From the NCBI GenBank assembly GCA_032718475.1, contig JAUCBJ010008529.1, positions 53,978-117,977 on the forward strand: a stretch of DNA of 64,000 nt. Reading direction: 5' to 3'. Made by a program: the position numbers and the translations under genes. A model generated the notes under the pieces. It was not told the DNA's origin. It did not search any database and saw only the letters and a program-made list of their open reading frames with translations. Within the stretch, counting starts at the first letter, position 1. Each line of letters opens with the position of its first letter. Shown piece after piece: positions 41,801 through 53,800 of this stretch. The stretch comes from Nemertoderma westbladi (taxonomy: Eukaryota > Xenacoelomorpha > Nemertodermatida > Nemertodermatidae).

Positions 41801-44800
41801 GATTTTATAAATTTTTATCGGCTATTGACTATATGTTGGAGATTCTCACACTCTAACACACTCAATATGAATCTCCGCTCCCATGATCTATTAATTACTG
41901 GAATTTTGGGAATGTTATAAATTGCACAAAATGACAATTTATGAAATTCATTCGAATATGAATTTAATTTATTCCCGTGAATTTTATTATTTGATGTTAA
42001 ATTGACATAAATTTTATTCCAGAGCATATCTGGGGACTCAGGGTCCTTAATTCTGTAAAATTTGTCTTTTAAGAGTATCGGTAAGTGCTACGATATCTTA
42101 ATCGACTAGAATTGTTAACGGATCTGAATTTTACAGATTTTAATAAATATTAAATTAATATTTAGGATGGGCACCAATTTATTCCAGAACTTGTCTGGGG
42201 ACGTTAACCACTGATTCTAGAATTTGTCTTTCAAGTATATCGGTGGGTGCCACGATATCTTAATCGACTAGAATTACAGATGGTCAAAAGTTTAACAGAT
42301 TTATTTGCGATTTACGCTACTGTTAGAGGGACCTCACGCTACTATATGTATTATTTGTTATAAGGTAGAAGAGCAATATCGCACGAAGCAATGTCAGTGT
42401 GAAGAGGCAAGTCGTTTCCAAGGTCTACCCAGAGCTTGGTTTAGCCGAGACACGAGGATCTGAACTTTGCATTCCTAATACTCTGCCTACCAATAATACT
42501 TAAATATAGTAGTGGCTTTACTGTACTTTAAGAAGTACTGACATGTCATCTTACTATAGTCTCGCATTTATAATATAATACGGACAGTAAGGAAAGAGAA
42601 AATAATTACTTCTTGCCGTCGCACTAAATATATATTATAAGTAATTATGTACGTAATAAACACTAATATATTGCACTAATCTACTAACATTCTAAAATAA
42701 CATTTTACTAAATAAAATTAAATAAAACGATTATAATAAAGTACATAATAATCCATACCTAAATATAAAATAATAATAAAAAAATATAAAATAATATAGT
42801 CACACACCCACTCCATATATAATTACGTTATGGAGTCCCTAGATCTTTGTCGAATTAGGGAAGTGGTCGTAGGAAGAGTATCCTGCCTTCCATGGTTTCC
42901 GGACAGTTTTCGGTCTCTTTCCAGTAAACCTAAGCGACCAGCTGGGTGATTAGGCTGTCGTGTTACTTCCGCCGCTCCCTTGGCCTGTCTAATCTCCTCA
43001 GTGGTAAGATGAGGAGGCCATTCATCTTCTTCTTTACTTAGGGAGTCGGGTCCACCTAACCAGCCGGGAGTATCTATCCGTTCTTGAGGAGTTGCTCTTC
43101 TGGAATCGATGTCGGCTGGATTAATCGTCCCAAGGCAATGTCTCCATTGATCTACATTGGAGTTAATATCGTCATTATCTGAGGAGTATGGTGTTCCCTC
43201 AGTTGGATCGTCCACATCACTGCTCTCCACTTCCCCCTTTACTTGGTATACCTGTTGTTGAGGTAATCTCTCTTTGAGAGTTCTACGGGAAGGGCCAGTG
43301 AAGTACCAACCTACTCTAGTTCTTACCGCATAGGTTTGTAGTGGCTGTGGTTGAGCAGGCCGTTTCTCTAATGGCTCGAGCGCCTCATGCGCGTTTTGGC
43401 CGATAAGTATTTGCACTCCAGGATAATCTGTCTGGAATCGAGGTATCTTAAGATGTTGGACGCTCTCATCTTCGTCCCAATTATAAAGGTCTGCTTGAGT
43501 AGTAGCAAAGTTCTTTATAGCCACCATTTTTACTGACCTTATTCCTTGTGTTCCTAACTTATCCTGGGGGGTGGACAACACACCTACATAGTAATCTGCC
43601 GTTAGGGTAGATTTCCAAACCTGCATAATTCCTGACATATTCAATTTAGTCCGGAACTTGGGTTGTCCAGCAAAGATATCTTCGGCTAGTTCTTGATCGA
43701 TGAATGTTCCTGTGCTGCCAGAGTCAAGTAGGGCGTTCACTATGTAACTCTTGTTGGGACCATGAACTCGAACTTGCACTACAGGAAATTCTCTTATTCC
43801 TATGTTGGAAGTTGGAACTTTCCAAGATGGTTGTTTGTCAAAAGGAGTTGGAGTAAACTCGTCAGTGTCCTTTTCATCCGTAAGTGCTCGATACACTGTG
43901 GTATTTATTAGATAACAGGATTCGTTGGCATCGGAGAATTCGTCTGTATAGAATCCTTCCCACTCAGAACCTTGGTCAGTGTCGTTCACATCACTGAATT
44001 GGACATGTAGTTCGGGCTCACTTACCTGACTCGGGTTGTCTCGTTCGAACTCACTGTGTAACAAAATGTGATGTTTCGCGCCACACTTTGCACACTTTGC
44101 GTCGGAGTAACAGGTTCGCCGTTGGTGTCCTGATCTGAGGCAATTATAGCATAACCGCTTATTCCACAGGACTGTACGTCTGTCTACAGGGGATTTCTTT
44201 AGAAATTCAGCACACGCACTCAAACGGTGGGGCCCGTCGCACAGCGCACATTTTGGTTTGATGTTACTCACCTTAACTTGGTTAACGTTCTGCACTCTCG
44301 TTCTTTCTTCGGGCTTTCTTCCGTGAATTCTCTTAGGAGACATAGGAGGAGTTGTTGTTACCTGTTCTCTCCTGTCACTGGTTCGAGACTTGTATTTACT
44401 TACGTCTTTATAGGTCTTGTTGTCATAGTAAGATTTTGCTGTGTCTTTCCCGCTGTCCTCTTCTTGAGAAGCTTGGCTTTCGCCGTCGTCAGTATAACAC
44501 ACTGGTATTATCCTTCTCCTAGAATCGGGTTTCTCACTTACCTTATTTTCCGATGTTTTCTCTCTGGCCTGCCTTATGAGTTGTAATTTTACTTCACTAT
44601 CTAAGAAAGACATGAGATCAGCCATGGTAGGACTTCGTCGTTGTTGTTCATTCATGTACAACACTTTCTTGTCCCAGCGTGTACATACTCCACCCTTTGG
44701 TAAAGTAGAGACTACGGCTCCAATAACCATGGAACTCTGGTATTCGTGCGACTTACCTAACCAGTCCAGTTGTCTACAGATCTCTTGTATTTCATCGGAA

Positions 44801-47800
44801 AACTCTATAATCCCACTACTAAGGAAGTGTCGGGGGGCTACCAATTTTGTATACAAATACTTAGCTATGTTGTCTTTATTACCATACCTGATGTTTAATG
44901 TATCCCAAACTTGTCTTAATCCATCTGGATGTCCAATAAACTTTAACGCCATTGACTTGGGAGGTCCTTCCAAACACTTGATGAGGAATCTAAGTTTCTC
45001 TCCGTTAGATAGTACAGAGTTCTGTATGCTATCTTTGTAATATTCGTTGAAAGGTAACCATTTCATCTCATCCCCATTGAATTTGACGATCTCTCCCACT
45101 TTGACCGCTTGGCGGGCTTCTGTTCTAGCCATCTGACGCGTAAAGCTTTCTTGGGCCATCGGGTTATTTAATATCGAATTATCGGTATCCAAATTTCTCG
45201 GATCATTATCAGGTCTATAGGGAATATCATTAATAACAGGTCTATAATCACCCTTAATAGGGTTTGCTATAGGAGTTTCAACTTCACTAGCAGTATAGAT
45301 GCGTGTAGGCTCCACACCTTGCGCATGTGATACTTCAGACCTAACGGGTTGACTCAATGTTACCGGGGGCATTGGTATGCCTTTTTGAATATTGACTAAT
45401 TTGTCGCGTTCTAGCGCGATACTTTGCTGCACTTCTTGCAACTCTGCTCTACTTTCCCTCACTGTTCCCTTAAGTTGGTGGACAGTCTCCTGCATCTGTC
45501 CTAGCAGAAGATTCATCCCCCGCCGTCCCTCTTCCACCCACTCAACCGCCGAAGCGGGAGTCGCCAACATAGTAGCGGGCTGACGCTGGACGACGGGAGA
45601 CAAATTATTGATTTCTCTCTCTGCTATCTGGACAGGGGTGTTTGCATGGGCTGTTCCACCGGGTACAGGCAGTGTAGTACTATGTAAAGGGAATTTAGAG
45701 TTAAGCTCTGGAAGTGCAGGGGTCTCTAGCACAGAAGTGACTTTGGGAACAACAGGCCTAATTATTTCAGGTTCATCGACTATAGTAGGGAGTCTTTTGA
45801 CCTGGATAAATTGTTCTATGGGTTCTGCACTACCTAAGTCTGTGCTAGTTAGCTGTCTTTTAACAGCTGGGGGCAAATCAGGCAATTTGCGACGGTGAGA
45901 TGTCTTTCTACGCCTACTGAGACGAGATCTATTTCTTCTGCCTTCAGGATCGGTGGTCTCGCCTTCCTCCGATGATGTGTATCCTTGGCGTTTGGGAGTA
46001 GATCGACTCATCATCTGCATTTGACTAGCAGTTAACTGTTTATTTATACTGTCTTGTGTCTCTTGCAGATTTTCCAACTCCAGTTGGGTAGTCTGCTCAG
46101 ACGCTCTCCGTTCTGCTTCTGCTATTGCCTTTGCCGCCTTTCTTTCTGCTTCAGCTTCTGCCGCCGCTCTTGCTGCTGCTATTGCCTTTCTGTCCTCTAT
46201 CGCTTTTTTCTTTACTTGTTCTTCTTGGACTCTAACGAGGCGGAGTTTTTCATCACATTCAGCTTGGTTTGCAGCTAACATTTCGGCATCGATTGCGTCT
46301 AACACAAGCTTGGTTCCTTCACTATTAGGGCGAAGTCCAGACAGTCGTCTCCTCAACTCTTCGTCTCCTACGAATCGCTGATAGTCTGACAGATAGATGT
46401 CAATGGCATCTCTAGTTCGTGGCTTCTCTGCTGCTGTTAATTCGCTTTCCACTTCGCTTTCCACTTCGCTTTCCACTTGGCTTTCCACTTCGCTTTCCAC
46501 TTCGCTTTCTACTTGAGAAGAAGTGGCGTCGGTTGATTCTTCAAAGGTTGGCCGCTCATCATAAACCGTATCCGCCATCTTCGCTCCGCGTTCGGGCGTC
46601 CGCTCAACAGTCTCCGAACTACTGGAGCTATCGGGCTGCTGGGAACTAGGTTCTTGGCTAGGATGTCGCTGCTGTTTGACAGCTGCTTCCTGATCCCGCT
46701 TAACTTGGGCCCGAGTGCCTATGGCAGACCTACGGCGCTTCACTAACTTCGCAAATTGCGAAATCGCTTCTACCAACCTAGGTTCTGACACAACTACTGC
46801 AGGGGTTGCCCTTCTTACAGTAGGAGGGGTCTCAGACCTCGGTCTGGGATTCTCTACACTTTGATCTGAGAAACAGGCTGTTGTTTCTAAAAGACTATCT
46901 GACAGAGTTTGCCTTGTGTCAGCCATGTTTGATTGTACAGTCGAATGCCTACTGCTATATTACAGTTAAAGCAAGTCTAGTAATTCAGTATCACTGTTAG
47001 CCTAATAATTAATTACCGATACTGCTACTCAGTGTAGCGTGATATATATATAATATATTAGAATACCGGTATGCTTATAATATATATAAGTATTATTACA
47101 GACTAGATTTGTCACAGAGTACCGGTATATAATTTTAGCACAAATATATATAAGTATATAATAGGCCTATCGTGAATACCGGTATACAGCTGACACTTAT
47201 AGTATATATAAGTATAATTATTACTAGAATTAATTACAGAATACCGGTATGATTTCAGCTCAAATTTATAGAAATAAATATAATAAGCCTATGGTAAATA
47301 CCGGTATGTCAATTATTTTAGAATAATTGAATTTCTGAATATTTTAGGGTTACTTGGTTACTTTAACTTACCTTATTACCGTTATTTAAGCAGCAGTCCA
47401 ACTGATATTGTAACCTAGTTGTTGTATGGCAGGCCTACTATTTATAAATCGTTTGAGTTGATTTATAATATTTATATACCCGTTATATGGGTTTTTGTCA
47501 ATATTTGAAATAAATGTTATTATTTCTGGGGGAGTCACTACACAGAAGCTGAAAGCCTCTCAGTGAAGTGCTATTTATTTGACACTAAAACTGATAATTC
47601 TAATTTACCTAAGTTACTTAATACTACAAATTACTTACGATACGGGTGAGATTAATTCTCTAATTAAACACAACAAAATATTACGTACGAAATTTTAGGG
47701 TAATTTTACAGGAATTCTACAAACCAGCCTAACAAAGGGTTAGATTTCTGGTTATTATCAACAGACAGGGTACTACGGTATTTGAATAATAAGTAGTAGT

Positions 47801-50800
47801 AAATATATTGTACTGTCCAGATAGGAAAATACCACCGCCTGACGACCTATAACCGTATCGCTATAGGTACTACGTTATGTATCACGGATTGTTCCTACCC
47901 AGAAGCTAATAGAGCTAACGAATGTGCCTATCAACCACTTTACAACACAAATATACTGCCTACACTAATTACTTCGGAAGGCACTGTACACTAAACCCTA
48001 AATTAGGTACAAGTACCGGTATAACAAATAATCAGTAGTTAAATATACTTGAACAGTTAAAAGAACCACGGCATCTGCTGGAGTGACCGAAGCACAAAGT
48101 CGTCAGTCTTTACCTACGCCAAGCAGCCCTGATGTAGTACCGGGGTTAGTTTAACTATAACGGTATGTATAACAAGCACAATTACTGTAGGAATAAACTT
48201 GGGGACATGAATGTTGCGAATAATCGCATAAACTCTGAATAATAAATATTACGCTACCCGTACAGAATACTCAAACAAATACAAACCAAACGCTGGCAGA
48301 CCACTATCAAGCCTAAACAAACTACTGTATGTGCAGATTCTGAAACTGTTAGTTAGTATGCGTGCTAACACGGTAGTACGACTTACTCTTTAAGAGGGGA
48401 TTGACCTTACAGTGTTGACTGCCCCAACTTACTAACGGCGCTTGATCAGACCAACTCTACACACGCAGCAATCCCTTCAGACCCAAAAATAGCTAGACAA
48501 CAATCCAGCCTACAAAATATTTGAGTAATAACTATTACGGTACCTGAACAGACCACACAAACAAACACAGGCTAAAACACTGGCAGACTACGATCAAGCC
48601 TAAATAAACTACAGTATATGCAGACTCTGAAACTGTTAGTTAGTATGCGTGCTAACACGGTAGTACGACTTACTCTTTAAGAGGGGATTGACCTTACAGT
48701 GTTGACTGCCCCAACTTACTAACGGCACTTTATCAGACAAACTCTACACACGCCGTAATCTCTCCAAACTCAACAACAGTCAGACAGCAGCTCAGCCTAC
48801 AATTATCTGAACAATCTGAGCAGGGTCACACGCCTTCTGCTCAATATTAGCCTACTAGGAAATAAAACCGACAGAAATAGGTAAAATCTCAATAAAAATT
48901 CAGGGCTGCAGTCCCTGATTAGGTACTAAGACCTACCAGTGTACAATCATCAAATCGAATAATACTAAATGTACTTGTACAGCAGTACCGGTACCGGTGA
49001 TGACAGTTAGGCCTACTGACCTACAAAGTACCGGTTCAGTTTTACCGGTCACTACGGTATTTTGCAACCTTATTGCCTACTGCAATAAGATTATAAACTG
49101 TTACTGTTCTCCAGAACAGTATTAAACTGTATTTAATACTTACACTTGCAACCTTATTGCTTACTGCAATAAGATTATAAACTGTTACTGTTCGCGCTTT
49201 CGAAGACCTTTAGCAGTTTAACCTGCCAAATTTTATATGTCTTTTCGTTAATTAAAACCACTTTAGCATACGACAATAATTTATGCTAATACGCAAAACA
49301 TTTGCCGAAGTCAGCCCATGCGCGATCATTCACCCGATGGATCTACACCCGGGAGACTGAATTCGGATGCTTGAATTGTATTATTACAGTGTAAGATTGC
49401 AGTGTATACCTAATGTATTATTCGATAGATCGTTAATAATTAATCTCTGACAGATATTATTGGCTTTCGGGAAATATTAACAGTTCCTTTAGGACGTGGC
49501 GCTTTATCTATTTAAACAGAACTAAGACTTATACTAAACGCAACGATACTGCTTATGATTAAAGTATAAAACGTATTCTTTAGGAAATACTTTGTTACCA
49601 ATCACAATCACACACACTATTCTGCCGACAGTCAGTACATTTGATCACACATAAAGAGAGCAGTAATTGACTCACGTAGGGTCTGCTAAATAACATTGGA
49701 TTCAATACACACCACATTAATATAAATCGCAATTGTTATGTATAGCCGGTCTCTCTAACCTGTAGTGTTATCAAGAAAATTGGGAATTGGGTGATTTATC
49801 CGTATTATCCCAATAGCAATATTTCCATCAACAAATATTTACAATTAATAACTGACGGTAAAATAACAGTACAAACAATATGATTAATGAATTAGTGAGT
49901 GATTTAAGTCAGGTGACACCGCCGGTAACAGTTTATACTTTCGATAATTCAAGCAGTTCACGGTACAGCAGTATCTATCCAAAATGCCGGTGTTTCTGGC
50001 TTAGACAGCAATAACAACAAAAGTAAGCACTCTCTCTCTCTCTCCCAGTCAGAGAGAACACTCTCCTTATGATCGGCAGGAAAGCTACACGTCGACAGGA
50101 AAAACCGCCCTGATTGGCCCAAGCCAAACAAAGAACCACGCTGCCAATGGCTGTTTCCATGTCAGCAACCAGCTGCTAGATGTCGTAATATGAATCATCA
50201 CGGCTAAGCTGTGAAAGGTGGTTTGTGCATTACAAGTTTTTGTCTTACCATGTCCGCTAAAACACGTATATAGCAGAATGATTTTTATGTCCGTTAAAAC
50301 ACCTGTAAAGGTACCTTGCGGGCGAGGGGAATATATATACAGTTAGAAAACCTTTTTTAGAGTATTCCAGCGCCGGGGGGGGAACTGGCCAGCAAAGGCA
50401 AACGTATCAGTTATCCCACAAAAGCTTTTACAGACCATATTTATTAAGGCGGCAGTGTGCCGCTTTTATATAATTTTTATAAATATAATTCAACCCCAGG
50501 GCGGCACAGTGCCCCTGTACATACTTTACATATCCTGACCCCCAGGGCGGCAGGGTGCCCCTTTACATACTTTACATATCCTGACCCCCGGGCGGCACAG
50601 TGCCCCTTTACAAACTTTACATATCCTGAACCCCGGGCGGCACAGTGCCCCTTTACATACTTTACATATCCTGACCCCCGGGCGGCACAGTGCCCCTTTA
50701 CATACTTTACATATCCTGACCCCCGGGCGGCACAGTGCCCCTTCACATACTTTACTTATCCTGACCACAGGGCGGCACAGTGCCCCTTTACATACTTTAC

Positions 50801-53800
50801 ATATCCTGACTCTCGGGCGGCACAGTGCCCCTTCACATACTTTATATATCCTGACCCCAGATCGGCACAGTGCCCCTTTACATACTTTACATATCCTGAC
50901 CCCCGTGCGGCAGGGTGCCCCTTTACATACTTTACATATCCTGACCCCCGGGCGGCACAATGGCCCTTCACATACTTTACATATCCTGACCCCCGGGCGG
51001 CACAGTGTCCCTTTACATACTTTACATATCCTGACCCCCGGGCGGCAGGGTGCCCCTTTACATACTTTACATATCCTGACCCCCAGGGCGGCACAGTTCC
51101 CCTTTACATACTTTACATATCCTGACCCCAGGGCGGCAGGGTGCCCCTTTACATACTTTACATATCCTGACCCCCAGGGCGGCACAGTGCCCCTTTACAT
51201 ACTTTACATATCCTGACTCTCGGGCGGCACAGTGCCCCTTCACATACTTTATATATCCTGACCCCAGATCGGCACAGTGCCCCTTTACATACTTTACATA
51301 TCCTGACCCCCGTGCGGCAGGGTGCCCCTTTACATACTTTACATATCCTGACCCCCGGGCGGCACAATGGCCCTTCACATACTTTACATATCCTGACCCC
51401 CGGGCGGCACAGTGTCCCTTTACATACTTTACATATCCTGACCCCCGGGCGGCAGGGTGCCCCTTTACATACTTTACATATCCTGACCCCCAGGGCGGCA
51501 CAGTTCCCCTTTACATACTTTACATATCCTGACCCCAGGGCGGCATAGTGCCCCTGTACATACTTTACATATCCTGACCCCCAGGGCGGCAGGGTGCCCT
51601 TAACATACTTTACATATCCTGACCCCCGGGCGGCACAGTGTCCCTTTACATACTTTACATATCCTGACCCCCAGGGCGGCATAGTGCCCCTTTACATTCT
51701 TTACATATCCTGACCCCCGGGCGGCACAGTTCCCCTTTACATACTTTACATATCCTGACCCCAGGGCGGCAGGGTGCCCCTTTACATACTTTACATAGCC
51801 TGACCCCCAGGGCGGCAGGGTGCCCCTTTACATACTTTACATATCCTGACCCCCGGGCGGCACAGTGCCCCTTTACATACTTTACATTTCCTGACCCCCG
51901 GGCGGCACAGTGCCCCTTTACATACTTTATATATCCTGACCCCCGGGCGGCACAGTGCCCGCCTCTTTACATACTTTACATATCCTGAACCCCGGGCGGC
52001 AGGGTGCCCCTTTACATACTTTATATATCCAGACTCCCAGGACGGCAGGTTGCTGCCTTTATTTAAAACATCTTATATACATAACGTTATTATAACTATT
52101 GGGACGGCAAAATGGAGTTCGTATTCTTGTTAGGCAGGTAAAACTGGTCTAAAAAAGTTAATTTAATAATGCTTGAAGAGATTCCTATTTGATGGAAGGT
52201 ACTTTAAATTACATAATTTATGAAATCACATGCAATTTATATTCAATTTAGCCAACAATTATGTTCCAAATGGTTCCAAATGGTTAAGGCGGCACTCTGC
52301 CGCCTTTGGGGGTAGAATAAGTAGTAATATGGTTATCCTCTTTATATAAAAATCTCCGGCGCGGCGGTACGATAAGAAAATAAACTGTAGCTGTAGTAAA
52401 TACAGCAGTAAAACACAATAAAACCGTTGTGTAAACTGTAGTGAATAAACTGAAATAACTGTAGAAGCCACAACACGAAGTATAAGTAGAAGGGCCAGTA
52501 TTACTCTGGGTGAACCTCGACTTGGCTAATGATCTCGGTTTAATCTCAGAAACATTGGATGGTGTCCAAAGACTATTTAAGCAATCTAAAAGGGCGAAAC
52601 ACTTTAGTAGGCGGAGTCTAACCGAACTGGCACAGTTAGTGGTTGTAGTTATCATTGTCGTTTTTCAATTTTGATATGCTAATAATTTTGTGAGATTTAT
52701 AATTGTTTATAGTTATTGCAGTTCACCAGTGGTGTGCTGTTAAAGGGTGAAATGTCTGAGAGTAAAATCCTTCTACCATTTGGTATTCTTGTTTAACCCT
52801 TCCCACCTGATACGTCGTTATATTTCCACCAAATTTTGGGTTTCGCCTTTTCTACTTTCACTTGTGATCATTGTGTTCAACTTGCATGTAGGTACCCGGG
52901 TTTCCAATCTAGTATGGACAGCAACCACCCTGCCAAGTACCCTGATCCCGCTAGGAGGAGTGCACTACAGTCGGCATGGAGAGAGAATGTTCTACACTCC
53001 GCTTCTAGAATGCCGACACTGCCAGAGCGCGATGTGTTACCCTGGAAACTACGTCACCTGGAAATTGATACTATTAGTCATCCGAAATCATTCTTCGGGC
53101 AGGTAATACGATTTACTAAACCTGAAGCGACTTGCGGTATATAATACAAATACCAAAATTTAAAAGTAAAAAATTAAAAAAGTTATTAAAATTTTGGAGT
53201 TAGAAAAATTGTTTATCATTGTAGATTTTTAGAACTCAGCTTTACTTTACTACAGTCAGTAGGGCTTAACTGTCAATATATCAACTGTAATATGTTGTCA
53301 AATATACACTTTTATAATTTACTGTATGTAGGCCACATATTGATCCAACTTGTTCCCATATGATAACTGTTCTCGTTATCAAACTCTAGGAATTTCCGCC
53401 GACCATGTACTTAGCCGGAGATACGTTGGCTAAGGAACAGGCTGACTACCAACACAAGGAGAGGGCGGTTTGGTCCAGGAAATTAGTCGCCAATGGATCC
53501 ATGAAGTTCCACCGAGTTGGAACTAGTTCGGAACTACAACCCGTTTCTACCGAACAGCTGTCTAAACTCTACGGTTTACTGAAAGATCCGCCAAAAAAGG
53601 TAACAGTAATTTATAACGAATTTTTGTTGAAGTTCTCTATAATATTTATAATCGAATTCAATAAAGAAATTTAATTTCTATAATGTCTATAGGAATATCT
53701 ATATATAAAACATGACACAACACAAATGTTTTTAAGCTATTACTGTAGCAGCTCATCTTAAACCCAACTTTTCTTTCCTTTATTATGGTTACCACTAGGG

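Larger units (their letters stand above)
38586..50432 (-). mobile_element. Bel/Pao LTR retrotransposon, Gag-protease only, 11.85 kb
   Basis: Bounded by 1,244-bp direct LTRs that start TG and end CA, with the GACCA duplication outside. The LTRs keep a constant offset of 10,603 bp from end to end, and I found no mismatch in the stretches I compared. Read on the - strand the order is 5' LTR (49189-50432), a 2.3-kb leader, one long Gag-protease frame (46926-42823), a 3-kb region with a broken Cys-rich frame, then the 3' LTR (38586-39829). Reverse transcriptase, most of RNase H and integrase are missing. It sits in the intron between exons 5 and 6, antisense to the host gene. A purine-rich GGGAGCGG next to the 3' LTR could be the polypurine tract. 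I could not see a clear TGG-type primer site. Confidence 0.92.

Noticed and set aside
44227-46649. Frames on the + strand opposite Gag
   Set aside because: They are antisense shadows of the long Gag-protease frame.
50457-51682. Frames of up to 222 codons on both strands
   Set aside because: They are products of the 45-bp unit being a multiple of three. Composition is purely repetitive.
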